Shown: in pieces, positions 11,522 to 20,523 of the stretch
How the letters are laid out: each line of letters begins with the position of its first letter
Position numbering within the stretch: the first letter of the stretch is position 1
Assembly: GCA_945869675.1 (NCBI GenBank)
Contig: CAMBPS010000028.1
Location: forward strand, 1-38,422
Length of the DNA stretch: 38,422 nucleotides
Reading direction: 5' to 3'
Source of the DNA: Prosthecobacter debontii
GTDB lineage: Bacteria > Verrucomicrobiota > Verrucomicrobiia > Verrucomicrobiales > Verrucomicrobiaceae
The notes under the pieces: generated by a model
What the model saw: only the letters and a program-made list of their open reading frames with translations
Database searches by the model: none
What the model was told of the DNA's origin: nothing
Made by a program: the position numbers and the translations under genes

Positions 11522-14479
11522 TTAAGGATGCGTAATCGCTTCGTCCAGATTTAAGGCAGCACGGCTTACGGCAGACCAGAGAGCGTCACCTTCAAGTTTC
11601 ATAGCGCGTTGTTTTTGCAGAAAGCTTTTCAACAGGACCATTTCATCCGATGAAGCGGGACGTGTGGCGCAGCGGCGGAAAATGTTCGTTAACCGTTCAT
11701 CGTCGGATTGAGATTCTGCGATGACTTGTTTGGCCATGGCTTGTGCGGCTTCCATAAACATTTGGTCATTGAGAAGTGTCAGCGCTTGCAGAGGGCTGTT
11801 CGAGACATCGCGTCTGGCAAGGCATGATTCCCCTGTTGGCGCATCAAAGGTTGTAGCCATCGCAAAGGGGGCCGTGCGCTTGGTAAACGTGTAAAGGCTG
11901 CGGCGAAAGCGGTCTTCGCCTTCGCTGATCTTCCATTCGATTTTGCCATAAGCACCTTCTGAGGTCACACTGGCTGGCTGCGGTGGATAGACACCAGGCC
12001 CACCCATTTTAGGCGATAAAACGCCGGCTGCTTTTAAGGCGGAATCGCGAATGATTTCAGCATCAAGTCGGAAGCGCGAGCCACGGCCAAGCAGAGTATT
12101 TTCAGGGTCGAGCTGGAGTTGTTCGGGTGTCACGCGAGATGTCTGTTTGTAGGTCGAACTGGTGACAATAAGACGATGTAGTTTTTTCATGGACCAACCT
12201 TGCCTGACGAACTCGATTGCAAGCCAATCCAGAAGTTCGGGATGCGAGGGTGGATCGCTTTGATAACCGAAGTCTTCGAGTGACTTGACCAAGCCACGCC
12301 CAAAAAAGGCCTGCCACTGGCGATTGACTGTGACGCGTGCAGTGAGTGGGTTTTCGGCAGCGAAGAGCCACTTTGCAAAACTGAGTCGATTGGCGGCTGC
12401 CTCTTTGGGAAGCTGCGGCAGAAAAGCTGGAACTGCCGGTGGAACTTCCTGTTTAGGTTGAAGGTATTCACCGCGGTGATGCAGATGCGTAGACCGTGGA
12501 TTGGAAATGGGCCGCTCATTCATCACTAAGGTGGGTTGGCCGCGCGGTGGATTTTTTCTGGCCGTCAAAAGTGGGGCGATGATTGGCTTCATTTCAGGAA
12601 CGGATTCGAGGAATCGACGCTGAAGTTTTTCTTGTTTTGAATGGTCACCCATAGCTAGTGCCGCTTCGATCTCAGAAGGGTGGCCGGTGGCCTTGGCGTG
12701 ATCACTGGTAGTCACCGAAATTCTGAAGTGACCGAGTGGGCAGGCGAAGTGTTTTTCAAAAAGCATCTTCAAATCGAAGCCATCTGTAAAATCGATTGGC
12801 TGCTCAAAGTGAAATACAGCGGCGTGTTCCACTTTATAACCACCTAGCACTTGCCAACCGCTGGACATTTCTGAATCCAATGCGGCGCTGGCATGGTTGG
12901 TTTTCCTGGGCCTGCGGGCAGCTTTGGTTTTAGCTTTCGCTTTTGGATTGGTCGCAGCGGCATCGCTGATGCGATCTTCTTCTTCATCATTCGTGGCTTC
13001 TGCGCGGCTGATTTTGATCGGTTGCCCGTTTTGAAAACCTTTGATTTCACTGAGAAAGAATCCACCGAGCGGCCCTTCGTAATTGGTTAACCCTGGGCCA
13101 TCATTGGGCAGGCTGGGATGGCTGGCGACCTCAAGTCGAATGGCCGTGACCCCTTTGATGGGTGCTTTGAAGCTTAAGTCATAGACATCGCTCTTGGAGA
13201 TGTCGCCACTACCCAGAATAAAGCCATCGGCTTGCTGTTCTAGATGCGGCATGGTGGTCGCCATCTTGGTTGGGCGGATGATCTCCCAGTGGGACGCGGC
13301 TTTTTCCTCTGCAGCTAACCATTGAGTGAAGCGTTGGTTCATCGCTTCTGGGCCACCAGGGAACTTATTGGGTAAGGAAGCTTCAAGTTTAGCAATTTTT
13401 TTTGCTTGGACGTTTTTTTGAGCCTCAATATCAGGTGTCGGGATGAAGTAGGTGGGCTCGCTCGCATTGTTGAGTAGCGCCATGGTGCTGTAGTAGTCGG
13501 TGTGCAGGATGGGATCGTATTTGTGAGTGTGGCACTGGCAGCAGTTCATGGTTAGGCCCATCCAGGTGGTGCCGGTGACACTGACGCGGTCCACCATGGC
13601 GTAAAAGCGATACTCGTTGGGATCGATGCCGCCTTCTTCATTGAGCATGGTATTGCGGTGAAAGCCTGTGGCGATGAGGTCCTCAGGCGTAGGCTTTGAC
13701 AGCATGTCGCCAGCGATTTGTTTGATGCTGAATTGATCATAGGGCATGTCATCATTGAGTGCTTTCACGACCCAGTCGCGGTAAGGCCAGATGCTGCGCG
13801 GACGATCTTTTTCAAAGCCGTTCGTGTCGGCATAACGAGCCAAGTCCAGCCAGCGTCGTGCCCAGCGCTCGCCATAGTGTTTGGAAGCTAGGAGTGAATC
13901 CACGAGCTTATCATAAGCATCTGGTTTGGGGTCATTGACAAAGGCATCCGCTTCCGCAGGTGTGGGCGGCAGACCAATGAGGTCGAGATAGAGGCGGCGA
14001 ACGAGGGTGTAGCGATCTGCTTCTGGTGAGGGCTTTAGGCCTTCTTTAGTGAGACGATCTTGAATGAAGTTGTCGATGCTGGCTTTACGATCAGCGGTGG
14101 CTTTCGGTGCTACATAGGCCCAATGCGCGGCGTAATTGGCACCTTCGGCGATCCATTGTTTGAGGATGGCTTTGTCTTTTGTTGAAACGATCTTCTTGGT
14201 GTGTGGAGGCGGCATTTGCTCGTCTTCATCGGTAGAAAGAAGCCGCTTGATGATCTCACTAGCTTCGGGTTTACCAGGAATGATTGCGAACTCGCCCGAC
14301 TTGCCGCTGCCGAGTGCTGATTCACGTAAATCCAACCTCAATTTACCTTTTCGACCTTGCTCATCCATGCCGTGGCAGGCAAAGCATTGCTGTGCTAGTA
14401 TGGGCCGCACCTCACGATTAAAATCCACGGCGTATGCAGAGGTAAGGCTGAGGACTAGAGTTGAAAGAATGGATTTCAT
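11522..14479 (-). CDS. PSCyt1-DUF1549-DUF1553 (Planctomycete-type cytochrome C) secreted protein
   Basis: A 985-residue secreted protein of the large family expanded in Planctomycetes and Verrucomicrobia. A signal peptide (cleavage near AYA-V, residue 17) is followed by the PSCyt1 module with a CFACH haem-binding motif (C32, C35, H36) and the typical MPPPHTKK. DUF1549 spans about 115-340 (ARRWLDLARYADTNG, TWMGLTMNCCQCHTHKYDP) and DUF1553 about 690-950 (NRQWQAFFGRGLVKSLEDFG, RRDVSNSPLQALTLLND). Between them is a variable region with a low-complexity Asp/Glu then Lys/Ala/Arg-rich linker at roughly 497-530. The biochemical role is not established; a periplasmic redox role connected with polysaccharide or organic-matter use is often suggested. 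A DUF1501 gene usually sits next to such genes, but none is present here. It converges on dsbD with 36 bases between stops and no obvious terminator. Confidence 0.9.
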   Translation of the reverse strand: MKSILSTLVLSLTSAYAVDFNREVRPILAQQCFACHGMDEQGRKGKLRLDLRESALGSGKSGEFAIIPGKPEASEIIKRLLSTDEDEQMPPPHTKKIVSTKDKAILKQWIAEGANYAAHWAYVAPKATADRKASIDNFIQDRLTKEGLKPSPEADRYTLVRRLYLDLIGLPPTPAEADAFVNDPKPDAYDKLVDSLLASKHYGERWARRWLDLARYADTNGFEKDRPRSIWPYRDWVVKALNDDMPYDQFSIKQIAGDMLSKPTPEDLIATGFHRNTMLNEEGGIDPNEYRFYAMVDRVSVTGTTWMGLTMNCCQCHTHKYDPILHTDYYSTMALLNNASEPTYFIPTPDIEAQKNVQAKKIAKLEASLPNKFPGGPEAMNQRFTQWLAAEEKAASHWEIIRPTKMATTMPHLEQQADGFILGSGDISKSDVYDLSFKAPIKGVTAIRLEVASHPSLPNDGPGLTNYEGPLGGFFLSEIKGFQNGQPIKISRAEATNDEEEDRISDAAATNPKAKAKTKAARRPRKTNHASAALDSEMSSGWQVLGGYKVEHAAVFHFEQPIDFTDGFDLKMLFEKHFACPLGHFRISVTTSDHAKATGHPSEIEAALAMGDHSKQEKLQRRFLESVPEMKPIIAPLLTARKNPPRGQPTLVMNERPISNPRSTHLHHRGEYLQPKQEVPPAVPAFLPQLPKEAAANRLSFAKWLFAAENPLTARVTVNRQWQAFFGRGLVKSLEDFGYQSDPPSHPELLDWLAIEFVRQGWSMKKLHRLIVTSSTYKQTSRVTPEQLQLDPENTLLGRGSRFRLDAEIIRDSALKAAGVLSPKMGGPGVYPPQPASVTSEGAYGKIEWKISEGEDRFRRSLYTFTKRTAPFAMATTFDAPTGESCLARRDVSNSPLQALTLLNDQMFMEAAQAMAKQVIAESQSDDERLTNIFRRCATRPASSDEMVLLKSFLQKQRAMKLEGDALWSAVSRAALNLDEAITHP

Positions 14480-14545
14480 TGAGCTGGTACAGATAGAACC
14501 TGACTCAACGGTTTTTTTTGCAATTTTTCGATAAAACCTCTGTTG

Positions 14546-15610
14546 CTAGGCTTTGAGTAAAGCCTGCGCTTGCTGAACCCATTGATCGCGCTTGGCACGG
14601 TCTTTGAAGGCGAGTAGCTCGCTAAAGGTCTCGATATCTGAATCTGTCCAAGTGGCGATTTGCTTAAAGGTGCGGATGCCGTAGGCGTTGAGTCGGGTGT
14701 TGAGAACGCCTTTGATGCCTTTGATTTTTGTGAGATCATCCTCTTCAGTCTGACTAGAGGCTTGATCTAGAGCATGGCGCAGGGCCAGTTGCTGACGTTG
14801 CAGTCTGTCTAGGGTAGTCTGGGCCTCTATCACTTGGACTTCACTGCGTTGTAGGCTTTTAGTAGCGAGTCCAAGACCTGCTGGATCGTTGGCTTTTTCT
14901 TGCAAGCGGCTGACTCGGCGATGCCAGTCGTCGTGCTCTTGGCGCAGGGCCGTGATTAAAGTTTGCTGAGCCGCGATCTCGATCGTAAATCTGTCAAGTG
15001 TGGCCTGAGCATCTGCGGCGGGTTTGGGGCTGATTCTTGTTTTTCGAGGCGTGGCGACAGCGGATGTTCGAGTCTTTTTAGGCTTCTTTGTGGGCTCGAT
15101 GACCGCGTCTAAGGATTCTTTTATTGGTTCAGAGGTCTTGGTTTCAGCCTGCTTTTTGATCCATGTTTGCTGCAGGGTAGTTTGCTCTCGGCGCAGGGAT
15201 TCGAGCTGAGCTTTTAATTCGCTAATCTCAGTCTTTGCTGGTTGAAGAGATGCGCGCGCAGCGCTGAGGTCTTTTTTGTGCTGATTGCTATCTCGCCTAG
15301 CAGATCTAAGTTCATCGTGGACGCGAATAAGCTCGCGCTCGAGGTTCCGGCGATGATCGTTGGCTTCTTGGAGATCAGACTCAATCTTCGTCTGCGTGGC
15401 GCGCAGCATTTGATCATGTGAGAGGGCTGCATCCCGCTGATCTTGCGCCGCTTTTAGGGCTGCCGAATCAGCATCGATTCGAGCATCCAGAGTGGCGATG
15501 TCATGCTTGGCATTTTGTCCACGCCAGCGCCAGCCGAGTGCGAAAAAGACGACGGCTGCGGCCAGAAGCAGCAGTGCCATTTGAAGTAAGAGCACGAGGA
15601 ATCCTTCCAT
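14546..15610 (-). CDS. Membrane-anchored coiled-coil protein with C-terminal helix-hairpin-helix domain
   Basis: A 354-residue protein I cannot name. Residues about 5-26 form one transmembrane helix followed by a basic stretch (WRWRGQ), so the bulk is probably cytoplasmic. Residues about 35-160 and 205-285 are long Ala/Gln/Glu/Arg-rich coiled coils. They are separated by a basic Lys/Thr/Pro linker (about 165-200) that could contact nucleic acid. Residues 291-354 (DDLTKIKGIKGVLNTRLNAYGI, then a stretch ending FSELLAFKDRA) resemble the 'ground-state' helix-hairpin-helix domains found at the ends of membrane coiled-coil proteins in many bacteria, often annotated as DUF4332-like or L21/NuoE-like. 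It starts 6 bases after the BON-repeat gene stop, so they are one operon. Domain recognition is moderate; function unknown. Confidence 0.75.
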   Translation of the reverse strand: MEGFLVLLLQMALLLLAAAVVFFALGWRWRGQNAKHDIATLDARIDADSAALKAAQDQRDAALSHDQMLRATQTKIESDLQEANDHRRNLERELIRVHDELRSARRDSNQHKKDLSAARASLQPAKTEISELKAQLESLRREQTTLQQTWIKKQAETKTSEPIKESLDAVIEPTKKPKKTRTSAVATPRKTRISPKPAADAQATLDRFTIEIAAQQTLITALRQEHDDWHRRVSRLQEKANDPAGLGLATKSLQRSEVQVIEAQTTLDRLQRQQLALRHALDQASSQTEEDDLTKIKGIKGVLNTRLNAYGIRTFKQIATWTDSDIETFSELLAFKDRAKRDQWVQQAQALLKA

Positions 15611-15616
15611 GGTGGA

Positions 15617-17278
15617 TTACGGAGCAGACTCCTTTTTGGCGTTGATGGCTAGCTTTTTCCAGTGTTGGCGCAGATGATCAAAGCCGTCCCAAAAGGTGTC
15701 CTCGGCCATGGCTGCGGGGAAGTCGGTGGGTAGGATGCCTGATTTGGCGACGGCTCCTGCCTGATCGATACCGGAACTGGCTGGGGTGTTTTTCCAGACT
15801 TGGCCCGGAGTGGTAAACGCAATGCTGCCGGGACTGCCGGCCTCTGGCAAGGGGGGCAGGCTGCGCAAAGTCTGTTGAATTTCAATCGATGGGGCGCAGG
15901 TGCCACGCACAAGAAGTGAATCAGCAATGACGATGGCCTTGCCTGAATACTTTTGGCGTGCGGCTTCAATCAGTTGAGTATGCAGCGACTCCTCAGCAAG
16001 TTGGCCTCCAAAGATCACCTTGTTAGGCAGCAGGATGAGGGTCAGGAAGCTCGGCTGTGCACGGATCGGCAGGTTTGGGATGCCTTTGGTCTCTCCCTGC
16101 AGCCAACCGATGACCATGCGGTAATCGTCTTGCAATAGGTTAACTGGCAGATCTTTCGGGAGATCCTCTTTCCACGGCTGAGTGTCTGTTTCGGCGAGCC
16201 AGTCCACAGGTTTCCAGGCATGGCCTGAGAGACCTAGCACAAGGGATTTGCCCTTACTTTTTGAGTCCTCATTGAGTGGGTCAGGTAGTAGAGCTGTGGT
16301 GATGGGGCCAAAGTCTGAAACGGTTCGGCATTCTCGATCGACGCGCACATCATCGATGACACGCCACTCGGGGAAACTGACGATCAGGGCATTGAGAAAC
16401 TCACGCTTGATGCCGACTGTGGCGGTCTGTCCGCGAACGAGGAGTCGGTTTTCACGTGCCGCTAAAAAAAGGTGAGGTGGTGGTAGTTTGGTCTGGCGTG
16501 CGGTCTCTTCGGCTTGGATCCGCTGCTCAGACTGATAGCGGCGAACGTTTTGGATGAGTGGCAAGATGCTCTTTTCCCACTCTCGGCGCGGGATGCCGAT
16601 GGCGAGCGATTGCTCCATGAGGCGTTCATCTTTGGCATCAGGAACCAGTCGCTGCCAAGGGCCGCCGAGACTGGCAATTTGAATCTGAGAACTATCACCA
16701 CCTTCACGGGGATCTGGCAGGGGAATTTGGGCGAGTGTTTGTTTCAGATCTGGAGCTTCGTCATGGAGTTCAGGAAGGGTTTTCAGCATGCTCTCGATTC
16801 GTCCGCCTTTTGCGACCCAGCGATCTTGAATCAGGGAGTAGAGATCGCGTGATTCGAACTCGGTGGCGGCAGCGCCAAGAAGCTGGCCTCGTGTGCCATT
16901 GGCAGCTAAGAAGAGCCACCCGGGAGGGTAGGGAACGATCTCAAGTTCATCCACGACCTGCTGCACAGGGTTGAGTTTGGCTGAAAGCGGCCCAACGCCA
17001 CGGACTTCCTTTTCTGCCGCCGAAAGAATCTGCGCGCGCTGGTCTTCATGGCGCACTTGGCCTCTAAGAATGGCGCGCTGACCGTCGAATTGGACTTTCA
17101 CTGCTTCGTAGCCGGTCGGTTGACCCTTTAGAATAGCAGATGCCTGGGCTTCAAGTTGACTCTGTAGGGCGGGGGCGACGACCATTCCGGCTAGAAGCCA
17201 GAATGCGAGAAGCCAGAAGCCAGCGATCAACCATCGCACACGAGTCATTTGCATTGAGTGAACAAGTAGCAGACGCAT
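15617..17278 (-). CDS. Membrane-anchored protein with repeated BON-like modules
   Basis: About 553 residues, function unknown. A transmembrane helix at about 15-36 anchors a large periplasmic part. I see repeated alpha/beta modules resembling BON domains. The repeat near 58-104 contains LRGQVRHEDQRAQIL. A degenerate copy near 121-165 contains LLGAAATEFESRDLYSL. The repeat near 269-314 contains LVRGQTATVGIKREFL, and the one near 411-457 contains IFGGQLAEESLHTQLI. The shared core is a beta strand, [L/V/F]xGQ, a turn, then a helix. BON domains in other proteins bind phospholipid or peptidoglycan-linked partners. The next gene is 6 bases away and encodes a cytoplasm-facing coiled coil, suggesting a pair spanning the inner membrane. 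The start is uncertain: GTG 17296, ATG 17278, ATG 17254 and ATG 17248 are all possible. Repeat assignment is from reading only. Confidence 0.65.
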   Translation of the reverse strand: MRLLLVHSMQMTRVRWLIAGFWLLAFWLLAGMVVAPALQSQLEAQASAILKGQPTGYEAVKVQFDGQRAILRGQVRHEDQRAQILSAAEKEVRGVGPLSAKLNPVQQVVDELEIVPYPPGWLFLAANGTRGQLLGAAATEFESRDLYSLIQDRWVAKGGRIESMLKTLPELHDEAPDLKQTLAQIPLPDPREGGDSSQIQIASLGGPWQRLVPDAKDERLMEQSLAIGIPRREWEKSILPLIQNVRRYQSEQRIQAEETARQTKLPPPHLFLAARENRLLVRGQTATVGIKREFLNALIVSFPEWRVIDDVRVDRECRTVSDFGPITTALLPDPLNEDSKSKGKSLVLGLSGHAWKPVDWLAETDTQPWKEDLPKDLPVNLLQDDYRMVIGWLQGETKGIPNLPIRAQPSFLTLILLPNKVIFGGQLAEESLHTQLIEAARQKYSGKAIVIADSLLVRGTCAPSIEIQQTLRSLPPLPEAGSPGSIAFTTPGQVWKNTPASSGIDQAGAVAKSGILPTDFPAAMAEDTFWDGFDHLRQHWKKLAINAKKESAP

Positions 17279-17383
17279 CGGCCTAGGCAATAGCACAATA
17301 AAGGAACCCTTTGGGCTAACTTAGACAAACAAACACTGAATAAAAACTCTGGAACATTGTGACATTCCTGCTATCATTGATCC

Positions 17384-18478
17384 GTGCCTTTTCGCTTACC
17401 TTCCTCAAAAGTTAACTGGACCAACAGCTCCTTTCTGACTTCCACTGCTGTTCTGACTTTCACCCTCATCCCGTGGTATCTATTCAATTACGGGATCGAC
17501 CTTTTTCAGGTGGTCATGTTTCTGGTGTTTTGCGTTATGACAGGACTCAGCATTACTCTCGGCTATCATCGTTTGTTCTCCCATTTGTCGTTCAAAGCCA
17601 AGTGGCCTGTCCGTTTACTGACTCTCATTTTCGGAGCTGCTACCTTTGAGAATCACGTCATTGCTTGGGCCTCAGATCACCGCCGCCATCATAAGTTTGT
17701 CGATCATGAAGGTGATCCCTATGATATTTCCAAAGGCTTCTGGTTTGCCCACATCGGATGGATCATGTTCCGCCGCGAGATTGAACCACCCTGGGATAAT
17801 GTGCCTGATTTGATGCGTGATCCTTTGGTGCGCTGGCAACAGAAGTATTATGTGCTGATTGCTGTCACGGCTAGTTTTATCTTGCCTGCTTTCTTGGGCT
17901 GGCTGCACGCTGGATCCAGTGGTGCGGTTTGCGGACTTCTGATCTCTGGTATCGCCCGTGTCACCGCTGTTCAGCATTCCACTTTCTTCATCAATTCCCT
18001 CTGTCATACCGTTGGCAGACGCCCTTACTCCACCAATTGTAGTGCCCGTGACAGTGGTTTCATGGCACTCTTTACTTTTGGTGAAGGTTATCATAACTAT
18101 CACCATGAATTTCAGCACGACTATCGTAATGGTGTGAAATGGCATCAGTGGGACCCAACCAAATGGACTGTTTGGTCTCTTTCCAAGCTAGGCTTGACGA
18201 GTGACCTTCGCCGTGTGCCCGACGAGAAAATTGTGTTGGCTGAAATCGCAGAAGCTCGTCGTCAGCTAGAAAAGCGCATCGCTTGCCCCAAGAACCCACT
18301 CACGGATCGTTTGCGTGAACTCCTCAGTGCCTCTGACGCTAAGCTGCACGAGTGGTCGGAGCGTTGGCAAGCTTGGAAGCCCAATGAGCCTGAATGTTTT
18401 GAGGAACTTCGCCGAGGTCTCAAGGAAACTCGTGAAGAAATTCAGCGGGCTTTTCAGTTAGTCGCCAGGCTCTCCTAA
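17384..18478 (+). CDS. Acyl-CoA/fatty acid desaturase (delta-9 type)
   Basis: Membrane di-iron desaturase that introduces a cis double bond into acyl chains using O2. The three histidine boxes are present: HRLFSH (62-67), HRRHH (99-103) and HNYHH (237-241). Hydrophobic helices surround them and the acyl-CoA desaturase motif EGYHNYHHEF is intact. The start is GTG at 17384, the only good start before the conserved region. The protein is 364 residues; the last 90 or so form a charged, helical Arg/Glu-rich extension beyond the catalytic core. It is divergent from the BON-repeat gene across about 100 bases and is followed by its own terminator, so it is probably monocistronic. Its product would supply the double bonds that the Cfa-family enzyme at 29264-30532 acts on (inferred). 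It needs O2 and so points to aerobic life. Confidence 0.92.
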   Translation: MPFRLPSSKVNWTNSSFLTSTAVLTFTLIPWYLFNYGIDLFQVVMFLVFCVMTGLSITLGYHRLFSHLSFKAKWPVRLLTLIFGAATFENHVIAWASDHRRHHKFVDHEGDPYDISKGFWFAHIGWIMFRREIEPPWDNVPDLMRDPLVRWQQKYYVLIAVTASFILPAFLGWLHAGSSGAVCGLLISGIARVTAVQHSTFFINSLCHTVGRRPYSTNCSARDSGFMALFTFGEGYHNYHHEFQHDYRNGVKWHQWDPTKWTVWSLSKLGLTSDLRRVPDEKIVLAEIAEARRQLEKRIACPKNPLTDRLRELLSASDAKLHEWSERWQAWKPNEPECFEELRRGLKETREEIQRAFQLVARLS

Positions 18479-18505
18479 GTCGTAATATCTCACAATCAGC
18501 TTTTT

Positions 18506-18534
18506 AAGCCCCCTGGCCTCAGGGGGCTTTTTTT
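18506..18534 (+). terminator. Intrinsic terminator after the desaturase gene
   Basis: A 10-base-pair stem AAGCCCCCTG / CAGGGGGCTT with a GCCT loop (18516-18519) is followed by a run of seven T residues. It begins 28 bases after the stop codon and is a textbook Rho-independent terminator. Confidence 0.95.
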
Positions 18535-18642
18535 ATTTCTGGATGCTGCGCGGAATGCTCAATTGAGCCATTGATTTTTGAGTTAAGATTTACTTTTTTC
18601 TGGAAATTAAACAATTCGTAATTATTTAGATATACTTAATAC

Positions 18643-18668
18643 TTGCATTTTAAGGTAATTGTTATAAT
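18643..18668 (+). promoter_or_regulatory. Candidate promoter of the type II secretion operon
   Basis: A perfect TATAAT (-10) at 18663-18668 lies in an AT-rich stretch, 35 bases before the gspE ATG. The nearest -35-like hexamer is TTGCAT at 18643-18648, only 14 bases upstream, which is shorter than ideal. The -10 alone is convincing; the -35 is weak. Confidence 0.4.
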
Positions 18669-18702
18669 TTCTGGACTGTCTCCCCCTAAATTTTCACAAA
18701 AC

Positions 18703-20475
18703 ATGATGCCATTGATCCAGCAAATCCTCAGTGCGGCCGGCTGCGCGGAAAATCCCGCGGTTATTGAAGCTGTGGATGAGGCTTGCTATAATCAGGCTTC
18801 TTTTGTTGAAGCTGTGCTTGATGTGGAAGGTGTGCGTGAGCGTGATTTTCTCATGGCGCTGGCGAATACACTGAATATTCCCTGGTGGGAAGCCGGTGCA
18901 GATCGCCCAGCTGAGCCAGGACTACGTCGGCACTTGCCTGCAGAGATTGCTCTCCGGCATCGCTTACTCCCCATCTTTTTTGAAGAGCCAAAAGAGGGCG
19001 ATGAGACTCTCACCGAAACACGATTACATTTGGCTACCTTTGATCCGCTGAATTTAGTCACACACCAGCGCGTGGCCTCGGCGGTCGGTTACACCATTGT
19101 CTGGCATGTCGGTCTTCGCACACGAATCGCTGAAGGTTTGCAAAAGCTTTATGGGCTGGGTGCAGATACCTTTGAAAAGATCCTACGTGGTCGTGCTGAC
19201 TGGGGCAGTGAAGAGCTGGGTGATGAAGTCACGGTTCTAGACGGTCCTGAGAATGAAGAAGCCAGTGTGGTGCGATTTGTGAATCAGATTCTGCGTCGTG
19301 GATTGGAACAACGCGCAACCGATATTCATGTGGAGCCGCAGCAGGATCGTCTGCGGATTCGTTACCGTATTGACGGACGTTTGGAAGAATTGGCGGTGCC
19401 TGAAAACATCAAGTCTCTGCAATCCAGCGTGATCGCTCGACTCAAGATCATGGCACGATTAGACATCGCTGAAAAGAGATTGCCGCAAGATGGGCGTATC
19501 AATCTCGAGCTTGATGGCTCACCGATCGACGTTCGTGTAGCGACGATTCCAAGTGTCGAAGGTGAATCAGTCAGCTTGCGTCTCCTGGCTCAGCAGGCGG
19601 TGACGATTGATCGTCTCGGCATGACTGACAATGTGCGTCCCGTGGTGGATGAGTTGTTGAAGCTGCCTAATGGAATCATCCTGATTACAGGGCCGACTGG
19701 GAGTGGAAAGAGCACCACGCTCTATGCTTATCTTACGGAGCTGAATCAGGCTCACCGGCGCATTGTGACAATCGAAGATCCTGTCGAATACAAGATGCCT
19801 GGAGTCGTACAGATTGCTGTGAAGCCAGAGATTGGGCTCACTTTTGCCACCGGGTTACGTAGTATTTTGCGCGGCGACCCGAACGTTGTCATGATTGGCG
19901 AAATGCGTGACCTGGAGACTACTGAGATTGCCATCCGTGCTGCATTGACGGGACATTTGGTGCTTAGCACTCTTCATACGAATGACGCCATCGGAGGCAT
20001 CACTCGTCTGGTCGATATGGGAGTTGAGCCTTTCTTGGTCTCCAGTGCTGTGCGTGCCTTTTTTGCCCAACGTCTAGTGAGAAAGCTCTGTCCTGCTTGC
20101 AAAAAGCCTGCGGAGGTTGAGCATTCCTATTTGGAAGGTATTCATTTTCCTCTCGGTCTGGCTGGAACCATCATGCGCGCGGTTGGCTGTGAATCCTGCC
20201 GTGGAACTGGTTATCAGGGGCGTCTTTCGATCTATGAGGTCGTCCTAGTCACTCAGGCACTTCAGAATCTGATCAATACACGCTCCCATCCTGAGGAATT
20301 GCACCGTCAGGCCATGAAGGATGGTTTCATTCCCATGCGTGGTTATGGCTTTCAAAAAGTGCTCGCGGGTGAAACGACCATTGAAGAGGTACTTAGCGTT
20401 ACCGCCATGGATCGGAAAGCCGATGACGTCATCTCTGTGAGGCCTTCACCAGCAAAGCTCAAACACGCTGCCTAG
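18703..20475 (+). CDS. gspE: Type II secretion system ATPase GspE
   Basis: Cytoplasmic hexameric ATPase that powers pseudopilus assembly in type II secretion. The N-terminal region (about 1-160) is the GspE/MshE-N domain. The ATPase core has Walker A GPTGSGKST (330-338), the Asp box with IEDPVEYKM, Walker B region VVMIGEMRD (Glu400) and the His box LSTLHTNDA. Four cysteines in two pairs (C463/C466 in CPAC and C496/C499 in CESC) form the zinc-binding module of GspE/PilB-type enzymes. I start at ATG 18703 (590 residues), although the next ATG at 18706 is equally good. A longer frame from TTG 18643 would overlap the -10 element. It is first in a ten-gene operon whose pseudopilins identify it as secretion rather than type IV pilus machinery. 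Named by family and context. Confidence 0.93.
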   Translation: MMPLIQQILSAAGCAENPAVIEAVDEACYNQASFVEAVLDVEGVRERDFLMALANTLNIPWWEAGADRPAEPGLRRHLPAEIALRHRLLPIFFEEPKEGDETLTETRLHLATFDPLNLVTHQRVASAVGYTIVWHVGLRTRIAEGLQKLYGLGADTFEKILRGRADWGSEELGDEVTVLDGPENEEASVVRFVNQILRRGLEQRATDIHVEPQQDRLRIRYRIDGRLEELAVPENIKSLQSSVIARLKIMARLDIAEKRLPQDGRINLELDGSPIDVRVATIPSVEGESVSLRLLAQQAVTIDRLGMTDNVRPVVDELLKLPNGIILITGPTGSGKSTTLYAYLTELNQAHRRIVTIEDPVEYKMPGVVQIAVKPEIGLTFATGLRSILRGDPNVVMIGEMRDLETTEIAIRAALTGHLVLSTLHTNDAIGGITRLVDMGVEPFLVSSAVRAFFAQRLVRKLCPACKKPAEVEHSYLEGIHFPLGLAGTIMRAVGCESCRGTGYQGRLSIYEVVLVTQALQNLINTRSHPEELHRQAMKDGFIPMRGYGFQKVLAGETTIEEVLSVTAMDRKADDVISVRPSPAKLKHAA

Positions 20476-20523
20476 CTTTCCCGATCGAATCTTCAAAGCC
20501 GAGTTACTTTATCCTTTATAGCC

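Noticed and set aside
18643..18702. An upstream TTG start for gspE
   Set aside because: It would place a perfect TATAAT within the coding sequence, and the extra residues do not match the family.
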